A stretch of 42,671 bases of DNA, from the NCBI RefSeq assembly GCF_000378205.1, contig NZ_KB899434.1:1-42671 (forward strand), given 5' to 3'. The stretch comes from Sediminispirochaeta bajacaliforniensis DSM 16054. GTDB taxonomy: Bacteria; Spirochaetota; Spirochaetia; DSM-16054; Sediminispirochaetaceae. Shown here piece by piece: positions 1 through 8,178 of the stretch (positions are counted from its first letter, which is position 1; each line of letters starts with the position of its first letter). Below the pieces are notes generated by a model. The model searched no databases and was not told the DNA's origin. It saw only the letters and a program-made list of their open reading frames with translations. A program made the translations under genes and the position numbers.

Positions 1-167
1 CCTAACTCTGCATCCAGGTTCAGTATACCGTTATTTACCTGCTCTATCCAGTTTCGGATGGTCTGATCGTTTATGCCGTATTCCAGGGCTACCTCACGGA
101 TACTCCGCTTCTCAGGGGGTAAGACTTTTTTCAAGACTGATTCTTTGATGGCTCTGCTGTACCTCAT
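1..167 (-). CDS. IS transposase, N-terminal helix-turn-helix part (runs off the window)
   Basis: The frame is open from an ATG at 167 leftwards to the window edge, giving about 55 residues. The stretch SIREVALEYGINDQTIRNW is a typical helix-turn-helix from the OrfA/IS3-type transposases: a basic start, an 'EVA..YGI...TI..W' core, then a linker helix. It would bind the ends of its own insertion sequence. The rest of the element lies outside the window, so it cannot be judged intact or broken. Family assignment below IS3-like is not possible from this piece. Confidence 0.6.
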   Translation of the reverse strand, partial: MRYSRAIKESVLKKVLPPEKRSIREVALEYGINDQTIRNWIEQVNNGILNLDAEL

Positions 168-240
168 ACTGTCTCCATAGTTCTGTTCTCTGATGAAGAA
201 ATTAAATTCTCACATCAGGCGTAATCTATGTTGACACAGG

Positions 241-522
241 GGGTTCGCCCCAGGGACCGAATACTGGCAAAGGGTGAACATCCGCACTCCAAACCTGGTT
301 CGGTATTACGTGTGGTGAGAGAAGTCTCGATCTACCGTTAATGGCTGGTTTAATTGCGATTTTGAACCGAAGACGATTGATACCGTTAATATTGCAAAAG
401 CATTAGCTACTACTGTTCAGGTTCTTGTCACAGGTAAAGAGGAACCTTATAGGACGTTCAAACAAAGCAGGATCAAAAGGCTTATCCATGATTACTCCTC
501 CACTTTTCTGAATAGTTTTTAG
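241..522 (+). pseudogene. Decayed CI-like (XRE) repressor N-terminal domain
   Basis: One frame reads through 241-522 with a single in-frame TGA at 316-318. Before it is EYWQRVNIRTPNL; after it STVNGWFNCDFEPKTIDTVN and then IAKALATTVQVLVTGKEEP. This matches the family of short CI-type HTH proteins (pattern 'FWERV...W...P....KIA.AL.TTVEYLVTG'). The recognition-helix region between the two parts is lost or garbled and no start codon fits, so it is a remnant. A second remnant of the same family lies at 9356-9600. It probably derives from an older prophage or integrative element. Confidence 0.5.
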
Positions 523-749
523 TCGAGTTGTGTGATGCCGAGCTGTTATTATGCCAATCGGATTCTTTGTCAAGAAAAATGGTATCCAAATGGAGTATTT
601 TTTCCGATAAAAAAAGCATGGATTTCATTATAGGGCCAGAGAGAGGCGTAGGTCAGGGCAGGGGAAAAATCCTGTATTTTCCAGATTAGTCTTTTAAATA
701 TTTTTGATCGATAGCCTCCTGAAAAAGGAGGCTATATTTTATTTCTTCT
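523..749. other. Non-coding stretch before the AraC regulator
   Basis: Apart from the hairpin at 711-735, no convincing gene was seen here. Small open frames on either strand have no ribosome site and no recognisable sequence. Together with the barrel fragment to its right, this fills the gap up to the AraC-family gene at 1067. Confidence 0.4.
711..735 (+). terminator. Hairpin terminator candidate
   Basis: ATAGCCTCCT (711-720) pairs perfectly with AGGAGGCTAT (726-735) around a 5-base loop, followed by a T-rich tract on the plus strand. It sits just past the stop codon of the minus-strand barrel fragment (750-935), so it may serve that strand as well, although the tract after it on the minus strand is A/T mixed rather than T-rich. 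Confidence 0.5.
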
Positions 750-935
750 CTAATAAGCAATAGCAGCAAGAATAAGGTCAATACTTAGAAAATCTGTTGT
801 TGCTGTTATGTCATCCTCTGTTGTTTCAGGACTCCCCATCTTCATGCTACAAAGTATTGAATAATGCTTCGAGAATTCATACCCAATTCCTACCGACCAT
901 CCAAAACCAGTCCAGGTGTCTACCTGACCGAACCC
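750..935 (-). pseudogene. C-terminal fragment of an outer-membrane beta-barrel protein
   Basis: A 61-residue frame reads GFGQVDTWTGFGWSVGIGYE and ends FLSIDLILAAIAY before a TAG at 750-752. Alternating glycine/aromatic strands and a last strand ending in an aromatic residue are what the final hairpins of a small outer-membrane barrel look like. A TGA at 936-938 stops the frame upstream, and no full gene extends towards the AraC gene. The identification is by pattern only; the family is unknown. Confidence 0.4.
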
Positions 936-1066
936 TCACGGCCCAGAAAGAAAAGGAACTCCATCCGGCGACATACTTGTTGACATCTCTGTTGCGGATT
1001 TTTTATAATTATAATCGGGTTAAGCGTGCGGATATTGGTCCGGACAGATGAATACGCGGGGGCCCG

Positions 1067-2227
1067 GTGAACACCGTACTCTTTATCGATAACCTTGTTT
1101 TTTTCGGGGGGGGGCTTGCACTGCTGTTCTCCCTCGGCCAGATGATCCTGAAGAAAAAGGACGGCAGGAACTACCTCTTTGCCCTGATAATGCTGCTCAT
1201 GGCTATCTACCAGTTCTGTATCTCTTTGCACCTTTTTTTCGATTCCATGTCCTGGCAGCGTATGTTTCCCTATGTTCATATGGTCAGCACCCTGTCGGTA
1301 TGCATGCTCATTCCCCTGATCTATTTTTACTTCAAGGCGCTTCCCGAATTTTCTTTTAGCTTTTCAAAAAAAATGCTGCTTCATTTTATTCCAGCTGCGG
1401 CGACAGTTATTGTCCTGGCCATTCTGACCACCCAAATAGGGTATCCTCTGGATGCGACCATAGCCGGCCGGGACTACAAGGGCTACGTATACAAAACCCT
1501 TTTTCCCGTGCGGATTGTTTCCGTTTCCACGGTTGTCCTTCAGGGAATATATCTGCTCGCCATTACCCGGCACTATGTATCCCTGTACAGGAAGGCCCGT
1601 GTCGATAAGAAAGACAAGTACGTAGTAGTACTGTTTTGGAGCTTTATCACACTCTTTTTTATTCTATTTTCCGGCTTATTTATAGCCATTTTCACCGTCA
1701 AACACGATGATATCTCAAAGCTGTACAATCTTTATACCCTGCGGTTTACCATTGTTACTGTTTTTACATTACTGTACAGCTACCGGTACCCCTTTGCCAT
1801 GAACATCGTCAACACGGAAACCCTGCGAACCTATTACGCCCGCTCCCAGACCGATAAGCTGCCGCTTGACACCGTTGTAGAACAACTGGAAAAGATGATG
1901 ACCGAAGACAAGGTGTTTACCGATGAATCCCTGACCATTGAAAAGACGGCGGATGCTCTGGGCATAACATCCCATCAGCTCTCGGAAATTCTCAACACCC
2001 GCCTGCAGAAAAATTTCAGTACCTGGCTGAAAGAAAAACGGATTGCCGAGGCCTGCACTCTTCTTATTAAAAAGCCGGACGCGAAGATTATCGAGATATC
2101 CCTTGACTGCGGTTTCGGTTCCCTGTCCACTTTCAATGCCGCTTTCAGACAGATAACGGGGTGTTCGCCCAGGGCATACCGAAAACAGTCCGGCCTTGAT
2201 GGAGCTTCTGCAAAAAAGCGCAAATAG
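1067..2227 (+). CDS. Membrane-anchored AraC-family transcriptional regulator
   Basis: The 386-residue product has an N-terminal half with about seven hydrophobic segments (roughly residues 5-240), followed by a soluble linker and a C-terminal AraC-type DNA-binding domain (about 275-375). The last part shows both helix-turn-helices: ADALGITSHQLSEILN, then EISLDCGFGSLSTFNAAFRQ and GCSPRAYRK. Proteins of this build sense something at the membrane and act on promoters from there; the signal is unknown. The start is GTG at 1067, since a TGA closes the frame at 1049-1051 and no ATG follows before the first membrane helix. Nothing next to it points to a target gene. Confidence 0.8.
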   Translation: MNTVLFIDNLVFFGGGLALLFSLGQMILKKKDGRNYLFALIMLLMAIYQFCISLHLFFDSMSWQRMFPYVHMVSTLSVCMLIPLIYFYFKALPEFSFSFSKKMLLHFIPAAATVIVLAILTTQIGYPLDATIAGRDYKGYVYKTLFPVRIVSVSTVVLQGIYLLAITRHYVSLYRKARVDKKDKYVVVLFWSFITLFFILFSGLFIAIFTVKHDDISKLYNLYTLRFTIVTVFTLLYSYRYPFAMNIVNTETLRTYYARSQTDKLPLDTVVEQLEKMMTEDKVFTDESLTIEKTADALGITSHQLSEILNTRLQKNFSTWLKEKRIAEACTLLIKKPDAKIIEISLDCGFGSLSTFNAAFRQITGCSPRAYRKQSGLDGASAKKRK

Positions 2228-2236
2228 CCGCCTGTC

Positions 2237-2317
2237 TCAAGCGAGTGAAAAACCAACGGCGGCAAGCCCTTTGTCGAATATCAGGTGGTTTTCAAATAAC
2301 GCGTAATGAATAGCCAT
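2237..2317 (-). pseudogene. Short N-terminal remnant, MAIHYALFENHL type
   Basis: An ATG at 2317 follows a good ribosome site (AAGGAAAATATC) and gives 26 residues starting MAIHYALFENHLIF. That opening resembles the N-terminus of HU-like DNA-binding proteins found in Bacteroidota and spirochaetes (pattern MA..YAL.EN.LT.DP). The frame then departs from the family and stops. Either a truncated gene or a chance short frame; the good ribosome site favours the former. Confidence 0.3.
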
Positions 2318-2515
2318 GATATTTTCCTTGAAAAAAATCGCCAAGGAAGGATTAGGGCCCGCCCCAATTGCCTTATCGCCCCCGCTGTTTCCGGCTACCT
2401 CCGGGCCGCCGGGCGCGGGCGGGCAATTTCCGCTTCCATCCCTCACGCGCCCCGCCGTGGTCCTTGCCGTGTTTACTCCGTGGCTTGTCCTGATAAAAGG
2501 CCACGGCAAAACCGC

Positions 2516-2623
2516 CTATGGTTCGCACACCACGCGGAAGCCGCAGTAGTTGAGGCCGGTCCGGGGGTTCCGTCGGGGCCCTGCGGCCCCGACCGCTTCG
2601 CGCCCAAACCGGCCCCAGACCCG
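2516..2623 (-). pseudogene. C-terminal tail of a formylglycine-generating-enzyme-like (FGE-sulfatase) protein
   Basis: The frame reads NPRTGLNYCGFRVVCEP and then stops at 2516-2518. This is the signature end of the SUMF1/FGE-sulfatase fold ('...R....GFRVVR'). Upstream it runs through low-complexity GC-rich sequence to an in-frame TAG at 2624-2626, so only the tail remains. The flanking 2320-2720 sequence is much richer in G+C than its surroundings and holds no other gene. Such tails can spread as part of repeated elements. Confidence 0.45.
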
Positions 2624-2719
2624 CTAAAGTTGCGCTATCGCGCTCTTTCTTCTGGGGCACTCAACGCTCCGGGCCCTCGCGTTGAGCCCTCACGCGGGGC
2701 TGCGAAGCGCTGCTGTAAC

Positions 2720-2777
2720 AGTTATTCCCGTGCAGGCGGGAACCCATGGATTGCCCGGTCAAGCCGGGCAATGACAA
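2720..2777. repeat. Double-hairpin dispersed repeat
   Basis: Two inverted repeats lie side by side: TTCCCG/CGGGAA (2725-2730 with 2737-2742), then TTGCCCGG/CCGGGCAA (2751-2758 with 2764-2771), ending AATGACA. The wording (ATTCCCG..GCGGGAA.CCATGGATTGCC..GGCAATGAC) is that of small palindromic repeats scattered in many bacterial genomes. It lies just after the stop codon of the lipoprotein at 2785 and could also end that transcript. Confidence 0.6.
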
Positions 2778-2784
2778 TTAGTGG

Positions 2785-4527
2785 TTAAAAAGCCCGTGCT
2801 GGACGAACTGGGTTGTAACCGTTCTTAGACCATTCCTCTGATGAACCATTATCTAATCTCCGCCTATACCCCTTCATAGAATCGACCTCAGACGACGACC
2901 AGCAATAAGATGATTCACTAAAGTCCCAGTCCCCCAGACCATCTAAATACAGATTGGTATACATGGCATTAAGTTCGTCGCTTGAGGGCAGAAACCAGTC
3001 ACTGTAGCCGCCTGATTCATAACTGTTACAGGCATGGGCGGCATTATCTGTCATGGTGTCATCGGCTATTATGTCCAGGGTGTTTTGTGCCCCTGTTCCT
3101 ATGGCTGTTCCATCTGCACCGGATACTGTATAATCATATGTACCCCACTTTTTTTGATTAGAAATATTCTCAGGTGCCGCCTCCAGGTAACGCCAGTCGT
3201 CGGTGAAGCTCCCCTTGTCGTAAAAAATGTACCCGCCGGCTGGACCGATGTCCCCGACATCAAGGGCATCCCAGTAAACGTAGAGGGTGGTATCCGCCGT
3301 AATGGTAAAGGTGTCTCCGGGTTGATAGGTGGTACCGTTACCGTCGGCCTGGGTGTTCCAGCCGCCGAACTTGAAGGCCTCCGCCGTTCCCGCTGCGGGA
3401 ATTTGTACCACTGAGCCGCTAATATTTGCGGCGGTTATCGTTGCTACGCCCGCTTCGTATTGTGCTGTGTCTTCCGGTACTGATCCCTCTGTGCTGCCGT
3501 TGGCGTCGTAGGTTATTGTATGCAGATTCGGTACGGTTATGGCGTCGGAGGTGCTGGAGCCTGAACTGCCGTAGTCGTTTACCGCCCATATCCGGTAGCT
3601 TCGGGTGGTTCCCCGGGGCACGTCTGTGTCATCAAAGGAAACAGTACTCCCTTCCGCCATTGTCAGCTCCGTCCAGGTGCTTCCCCCGTCGTCGGAATAC
3701 CGAATCGGGAACACTGCTTCGTTGGCGGAGTTATCCGCCCAGGTCAGGTTGATGGTTGTGCTTCCCGCTTCCCGTGTGGCGGTAAGGTTCGATGGTGCCT
3801 CCGGGGCGCTGTTGAAGTCGGCGGCGGCCAGAGCAATGGTCTTGCGGCTTGTCAGCTTGTCGTAGACCCGCACCAGCTCGCTCACGGTTACAAGGGCTGT
3901 TCCCCCGCTGTCCTTCAGCTTGACAACAAGCAGGGTTCCCGCGGAGGCGGCCCCCACTCCCGTTTCCGTCACGGTGTAGCTATAGACCCCCGATTCGGGA
4001 CCCGACAGAACCCCCTCCGTCCCTGCGGTTCCTCCCAGGGTGTAAGTCACCGAATCGACGGCTGTTATTGTCTCCGGCCAGGTGATGGTCACCTCCACAT
4101 CACCGGTTCCGGTTGCCAGAGGCGACAGAGCAAAGGCCAGTTCCCCCGACGCTTCTATCGTCTTTTCAAGGCTTCCTTCCAGCAGGAGATCCCCGGAGGC
4201 ATCCGCCCCGCTGAAAGCCTGGAGGATAAAAGTCCAGGTTCCCGTCTCCAGGGTAATCTGTGCGTTCGCAAGGTCGGCCCAGGTTTCGGTACGCGTGGTC
4301 TCTCCCTGCACCGCAGTCAGTTTATAAGAAGCGATGTCAATATCGTCTTCCTGCACCGTCACCGTCCGGGCGCTCATCGTTCCGGCTGATACCGTCAGGA
4401 TGACCGGCTCCCCATCGGAGGAGGCCGACGAGGGGTCGGTGAGGAGCATGTTGCAGCCGGCAAACACGAGGACCGTTAGCATGATCAGTATAGTGATACC
4501 GGTAAACCGGCGAATCTGTTTTCTCAT
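2785..4527 (-). CDS. Surface lipoprotein with fibronectin III, InlB-type repeat and DUF1566 domains
   Basis: The 580-residue protein begins MRKQIRRF, followed by a hydrophobic stretch and lipobox LVFAGC (Cys25), so it should be lipid-anchored. The start at 4527 is preceded by AAGGAGTACAGAT; the longer frame upstream has no such site. Order of domains: threonine/alanine-rich beta region (30-225), fibronectin III (about 230-325, PEAPSNLTATREAG...), one Listeria-Bacteroides repeat (about 335-415, ITYDANG...FGGWNTQADG), then a DUF1566/Lcl-type C-terminal domain (GPAGGYIFYDKG, SDWFLPSSDELNAMY, YCWSSSE, VRPARAF). These are adhesin-like extracellular modules. The partner is unknown. A second lipoprotein of the same style lies directly upstream. 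Confidence 0.8.
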   Translation of the reverse strand: MRKQIRRFTGITILIMLTVLVFAGCNMLLTDPSSASSDGEPVILTVSAGTMSARTVTVQEDDIDIASYKLTAVQGETTRTETWADLANAQITLETGTWTFILQAFSGADASGDLLLEGSLEKTIEASGELAFALSPLATGTGDVEVTITWPETITAVDSVTYTLGGTAGTEGVLSGPESGVYSYTVTETGVGAASAGTLLVVKLKDSGGTALVTVSELVRVYDKLTSRKTIALAAADFNSAPEAPSNLTATREAGSTTINLTWADNSANEAVFPIRYSDDGGSTWTELTMAEGSTVSFDDTDVPRGTTRSYRIWAVNDYGSSGSSTSDAITVPNLHTITYDANGSTEGSVPEDTAQYEAGVATITAANISGSVVQIPAAGTAEAFKFGGWNTQADGNGTTYQPGDTFTITADTTLYVYWDALDVGDIGPAGGYIFYDKGSFTDDWRYLEAAPENISNQKKWGTYDYTVSGADGTAIGTGAQNTLDIIADDTMTDNAAHACNSYESGGYSDWFLPSSDELNAMYTNLYLDGLGDWDFSESSYCWSSSEVDSMKGYRRRLDNGSSEEWSKNGYNPVRPARAF

Positions 4528-4559
4528 ATCTGTACTCCTTATTATTACAAGCATCAGAG

Positions 4560-4675
4560 TCCGAAGAAGTAACCACAGATGGACAGTCAGATAAACACAG
4601 ACTTTCGTGAGGGATGAACTGCTTCCCCATCCCTGCGGTTCTCTGCGTCCTCTGTGGCTTTCCCTCCTGATTACC
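4560..4675. repeat. Probable dispersed repeat between the two lipoprotein genes
   Basis: The spacer contains phrases such as CCACAGAGGACGCAGAGAA and AACCACAGATGGACAG, which resemble the CCACAGAG-type dispersed intergenic repeats of many bacteria. No gene is visible. Being a repeat is inferred from wording only, since no second copy is in this window. Confidence 0.35.
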
Positions 4676-4682
4676 CCTGTCC

Positions 4683-5765
4683 CTAATTGGTTACTGTAAT
4701 GGCAACCCTTGCCGAAGAACCGTTCCCGTCGACGTCTTCCACTACCACCATCAGCTCATGACTTCCCGCATCTACGCTACTGGTGTCCAGCTCCAGGGTT
4801 TGGGTCGTTACGCCCAGGGCGCTTCCGTCCAGATACCAGGCGTAGGAGGCGTAGGTTTCGCTAACGCTCACGGACAGGGTCTGGTCCTTTGCCACCGTAA
4901 AGGTGTCGGACAGAGTTATCATACCCCCCGCCGGAACAGAAATAGTCGCGGTGATGGTGCTGTCGGGCGTCCACTTGGCGTAGAGGGTTACGTTCCCGGT
5001 GGATCCGGCGGATATCCCGGTAACCTGCGTCTCGAAGCCTGAGTCGCTGTACCAACCGCTGAAGGTGTAGCCGGTTCTGGACGGGGCTTCCAGGGCAATG
5101 GCGGAGCTTTCAATGGTATAAGTCGCTGGATTGGAGGCACTGTTTGTCCCACCGTTCAGGGAGTAGGTGATGGTGTACGCGGTGGGCGTCCATACCGCAT
5201 ACAGGGTTACATCCGCCGTGCCCATGGTGAACTCCTCCTCGTCGGTATAGGCCGCTCTTCTCCCGGTACCTGTGGCCCAGCCGACAAAGGTGTAGCCCTC
5301 ATAGGTAAAGGTGTTCGCCGGTAGCGTTACCGTTGCCCCCTCGGCCACCATTTGGGCTGCCATGGTTCCGCTGCCGCCGTTCGCGTCGAAGCTCAGGGTG
5401 TGTACGTTCTGCGACCAAGTCGCGTAGAGGGTCACATCCCCCGTTCCCATGGTGAAGGTTGCGCCCTCCAGGTAGGTGGTTCCGCTTCCGTCGTCAGCGG
5501 TGTTCCAGCCGCTAAAGGCGTAGCCGTTCAGGGCAAGCCCTCCGGTGTTGCCCAGGACCGTTACCTCGTCGCCCGCAAGGTACGCATCACCGTCCGTGGG
5601 AACCGTCCCCGAGTTCGCGCCGTTGGCGTTGTAGGTGACGGTGTAGGTCTCTGCCGGCCTCACATGATCTGTTGTTCCGTTGGGACAGCCTGCAAAAATA
5701 AGCAAGGCCAGAACGGCCGCCGTCGCGACTATGACACTTTTTCTTATCATCTCTGTTCTCTTCAT
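4683..5765 (-). CDS. Surface lipoprotein with three InlB-type (Listeria-Bacteroides) repeats
   Basis: The start ATG at 5765 follows a strong AGGAGG; the product (360 residues) opens MKRTEMIRKS and has lipobox LLIFAGC near residue 27. Three Listeria-Bacteroides repeats follow (about 40-120, 120-190 and 190-260), each with the pattern 'F.ANGG....GYTF.GW.....VTLYA.W'. The last 100 residues form an Ig/PKD-like domain ending ARVAITVTN. Probably an exposed beta-rich adhesin or surface polymer. It lies about 155 bp upstream of the other lipoprotein on the same strand, so the two may be transcribed together. Confidence 0.8.
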   Translation of the reverse strand: MKRTEMIRKSVIVATAAVLALLIFAGCPNGTTDHVRPAETYTVTYNANGANSGTVPTDGDAYLAGDEVTVLGNTGGLALNGYAFSGWNTADDGSGTTYLEGATFTMGTGDVTLYATWSQNVHTLSFDANGGSGTMAAQMVAEGATVTLPANTFTYEGYTFVGWATGTGRRAAYTDEEEFTMGTADVTLYAVWTPTAYTITYSLNGGTNSASNPATYTIESSAIALEAPSRTGYTFSGWYSDSGFETQVTGISAGSTGNVTLYAKWTPDSTITATISVPAGGMITLSDTFTVAKDQTLSVSVSETYASYAWYLDGSALGVTTQTLELDTSSVDAGSHELMVVVEDVDGNGSSARVAITVTN

Positions 5766-6289
5766 CTCTGTCCTCCTGTGACTCGAATTGTCTCCCGGGT
5801 ATCCGTGACAGGCGGAAGGAAGATTTTTCTGCAATCAGGAGCAACTGTAGACGGTTTTTTACGGTAACTCTCACGAATTTATGAATCTGGCAGTTTTTTT
5901 AAGAAATTTCCGCGTCCGAGTTTTCAAGCCGGGAACTGCAAAGAGGATACGGAGGAAAATCCTTTACGAGGGGTGAGTAAGGTTCCGGACTCACCGGGCG
6001 TAAGACAGGGCTCTATCTGAATTAGAGCCAATGCGTAAGAGCAAATCTGGGTAGTATTGCAATCTCAATAAAGACGAATATAAGTGCTCTTGATGAAATA
6101 AGAAGGCTTAGAGGCGGAACCGGCGGCAGAAGATGGCCCTTAAAGCCAGGGGCTTCGTGAATCTCGTGCGGACCATAATGCTTAATTTCCTTTCCGTGGT
6201 ATAATCTCTAATAAAGAAAGATTATTTGCATGAATTTCATGTTGATAAAGAGAGTTATATGGCATTGTGACTTATCATAAGGAAGTATT
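5766..6289. other. Non-coding stretch upstream of the lipoprotein genes
   Basis: No gene is supported here. One inverted repeat stands out: GGCTCTA (6009-6015) and TAGAGCC (6023-6029) around 7 bases. A TATAAT box at about 6200 could serve the low-GC genes to the right, but a good -35 box at the right distance was not found. The lipoprotein promoter should lie at the left side of this stretch. Confidence 0.4.
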
Positions 6290-6472
6290 TTGGAAGATTT
6301 TTTTATCAAAACAATGCGTCTTGGATTCAGTAAACGGAGTAGGCAATTATTACCGCAAGCGACAAGTCTTTGGGGTGATTCTAATGTAACAAAATTCATT
6401 GGAGGATGTATGTCTTATGATGAGGAAACCGTCACCTATGTCCTGAAGTTGGACTCTTTTGGGGGAATCTAA
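6290..6472 (+). pseudogene. GNAT-type acetyltransferase, N-terminal fragment
   Basis: The 60-residue frame contains MRLGFSKRSRQLLPQATSLW and GDSNVTKFIGGCMSYDEETV, which fit the first strand and helices of RimJ/RimL-like GNAT acetyltransferases ('RL.FR.......A..LWGDP.VTKFIGG'). The acetyl-CoA binding half (R/Q-x-x-G-x-G/A) is absent: the frame closes at 6472, 10 bp before the next gene. Start is TTG at best. It is AT-rich like its neighbour. Confidence 0.5.
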
Positions 6473-6482
6473 TTTACCATCT

Positions 6483-7070
6483 ATGAAAAATAACAAAGAC
6501 CAACTAAACATATTGAGAGATTTTCTAAATCTCTGTACAGAATATGGAATTGAAACGTGGTTGATGGGAGGTTGGGGACTCGATTTTCTATATTCAGAAG
6601 AAACAAGAACCCATAGCGATATTGATTTGATTGTAGCCAGAAACGATTATTCTTCAATCTCAGGCGTCATTACCAGTTTTGCAGATATCATAATAAATAA
6701 TACCATACAGAAAATTACGTTTTCCAAAAGTGGAATAGAGTTTGATATTTGTTTCTTTTTTGAGATTGATCAGCAGTATTATCTTGATCTTGATGAAAAA
6801 GATCCTTTAGTTTATCCAATGCCTCAGAATTCATTCCCCAAGGACAAGTTCTCCATATTTTCAGACATTGAAGTTAGAACCATATCGTGGGAAGCTCAAT
6901 TCGTCGCAAAACAAGGTTTTGTCTATTACTCCGGACAAGCTTTGCGGGAAAAGGATAAACAGGATTTATGTGTGATCAAAAATAATCTTACGGAGTCTTT
7001 GGAAGAACTTGAGACACTGCTTCCAGGAATCAAAAAAGAGGGGCTTGATCCGACAGCTCCCCCAACGTGA
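6483..7070 (+). CDS. Aminoglycoside/lincosamide-type nucleotidyltransferase
   Basis: The 195-residue product has the nucleotidyltransferase core WLMGGWGLDFLYSEETR then HSDIDLIV, that is the GG/GW motif followed by a D-x-D metal-binding pair (about residues 28-58). This layout is that of the ANT(2'')-I / LinB-like family, which adenylates aminoglycosides or lincosamides; other members act on unknown small molecules. ATG 6483 is preferred over an in-frame TTG 24 bases upstream. No strong ribosome site is seen. It directly follows a truncated GNAT gene, and both are AT-rich compared with the lipoproteins to the left, which suggests transfer. True resistance activity is not shown by sequence. Confidence 0.7.
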   Translation: MKNNKDQLNILRDFLNLCTEYGIETWLMGGWGLDFLYSEETRTHSDIDLIVARNDYSSISGVITSFADIIINNTIQKITFSKSGIEFDICFFFEIDQQYYLDLDEKDPLVYPMPQNSFPKDKFSIFSDIEVRTISWEAQFVAKQGFVYYSGQALREKDKQDLCVIKNNLTESLEELETLLPGIKKEGLDPTAPPT

Positions 7071-7155
7071 ACTTTCGTATAACAAGACTGTAGGCCCCCC
7101 CGAAATAGAGAAGAATCTTTTCTTCTCATATCTTTATTTGTGCAAAGTGTCTGAA

Positions 7156-7356
7156 TTAATTTTCTCTATAACAATTTTTCCCGGTATGGACAGCCTTTAT
7201 AATCTTCTGTTTCTTCTTGAGGTCTTTGAACGTACCGCTCCATTCTTTTGAAGCGTTTGAAGGGAGTTTACATCCATCAACTGCGAACCTATTTTTTCGA
7301 TTAAGCCGAGATCTGCGCAGATAATAATGACTTCTCCACTTTGTAGCGAGAATCAA
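7156..7356 (-). pseudogene. IS1182-type transposase fragment
   Basis: The frame contains RFAVDGCKLPSNASKEWSGTF followed by a lysine-rich helix DLKKKQKI. This is the conserved DDE-domain block of IS1182-family transposases ('F.IDG.KLPSNASKEWSGT...L..K...'). Nothing of the N-terminal or C-terminal parts is recognisable on either side, and no inverted repeats were found, so this is a dead fragment. The stretch 7357-7515 to its right holds only a short plus-strand frame ending NRRFRRYNAGRELVDEATAA, which I could not assign. Confidence 0.6.
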
Positions 7357-7515
7357 AGGCAGATATATCTATTTTTTTCTCGATTAGATAATTGAGTTCA
7401 CATCTACATTATTGTGCTGTACAGTTGATTGGAGGTTTTCCTACAGGTTCAACAGCGAATAGGCGGTTCCGACGATATAATGCCGGAAGGGAACTTGTGG
7501 ATGAAGCTACGGCCG

Positions 7516-7917
7516 CTATCCTTGATGCGTAACAATTCTTGTAAGTTCCTTTTGTAGAACTTGTGAGAAATTTATATGTAATTCTTCAGCCTCATCATTG
7601 AGCCATTTAGGAATTGTAAGAGTTTTCTTGACTGATTTATTTTCCTGTTCTGAATAGACTAATTCCATCCAAGCAGTAACAAGAGAAACAAAGCATCCGT
7701 CAGATACCTTGATGCTCACAGGGTTTGATGGTGCAGGTATAGGGTCGCCATCATTTTCTAAGCTATAAAGATGACCGCGTAAGGCCTCTTCAGCCATTGC
7801 CAAAGCTTCTTCATACCCTCTCCCAAAAGTAAAACAGCCAGGCAAATCTGGGAAAGAAACATTATAGTAGTTGTCTTCAGGCTCGAAAACTGCCGGATAG
7901 ATGTATTTTTTCATCAT
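7516..7917 (-). CDS. hicB: HicB family antitoxin
   Basis: The 133-residue protein starts MMKKYIYPAVFEPEDNYYNV and has the HicB partial RNase H-like fold (FPDLPGCFTFGRGYEEALAMAEEAL, residues 22-46). Its C-terminus (KKTLTIPKWLNDEAEE...INFSQVLQKEL) looks like a ribbon-helix-helix DNA-binding tail, so it can both neutralise HicA and repress its own promoter. A strong AGGAGG precedes the start. It lies 29 bp after hicA in the usual toxin-first order. The length matches the longer HicB class. Confidence 0.85.
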   Translation of the reverse strand: MMKKYIYPAVFEPEDNYYNVSFPDLPGCFTFGRGYEEALAMAEEALRGHLYSLENDGDPIPAPSNPVSIKVSDGCFVSLVTAWMELVYSEQENKSVKKTLTIPKWLNDEAEELHINFSQVLQKELTRIVTHQG

Positions 7918-7946
7918 AATCCTCCTGCGGACTATTTGAGTCCTGC

Positions 7947-8114
7947 CTACTTCAAAATTGAATTACAAGTCCCTTTCGGAACATCCTTTCTTGGATGCGG
8001 GACAGTAACCTTTCCGGGTTTCAAGGGATGCTTAAAATGATAATGGTCTCCATGTACTGTCATAAGTACCCATCCATCTTTTTTAAGCATCTTGATTATT
8101 TCCCGCGAGTCCAT
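7947..8114 (-). CDS. hicA: HicA family mRNA interferase toxin
   Basis: The 55-residue product MDSREIIKMLKKDGW has the double-stranded-RNA-binding-like HicA fold with the catalytic histidine in VHGDHYHFKHP (about residues 22-32) and the VTVPHPRKDVPKGT block. It cuts mRNAs and halts translation unless bound by HicB. ATG 8114 is chosen for its AGGAAGTGATT ribosome site. The C-terminus NSILK stops a few residues earlier than many HicA proteins, which usually continue into a short helix; whether this weakens the toxin is unclear. Confidence 0.85.
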   Translation of the reverse strand: MDSREIIKMLKKDGWVLMTVHGDHYHFKHPLKPGKVTVPHPRKDVPKGTCNSILK

Positions 8115-8178
8115 AATCACTTCCTGTTGAATAACAAATATAATACGTATAATAACACGTGTCAATAAATGCAGTTTA

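Noticed and set aside
797-1051. An 84-residue plus-strand frame before the AraC regulator
   Set aside because: It is antisense to the outer-membrane barrel fragment (750-935), has no ribosome site and no recognisable pattern.
2306-2788. A 160-residue plus-strand open frame in the GC-rich stretch
   Set aside because: Its sequence is proline/arginine-rich low complexity, has no ribosome site and lies opposite the recognisable FGE tail; it is open only because the DNA is GC-rich.
2785-3100. Diversity-generating retroelement target at the DUF1566 end
   Set aside because: No reverse transcriptase, accessory gene or second copy of the C-terminal sequence was seen in the window; kept only as a point to check.
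6031-6170. Short plus-strand frame with SIKTNISALDEIRRL, slightly like a flagellin N-terminus
   Set aside because: Only about 40 residues, no start codon and no wider flagellin pattern; the likeness is too small.
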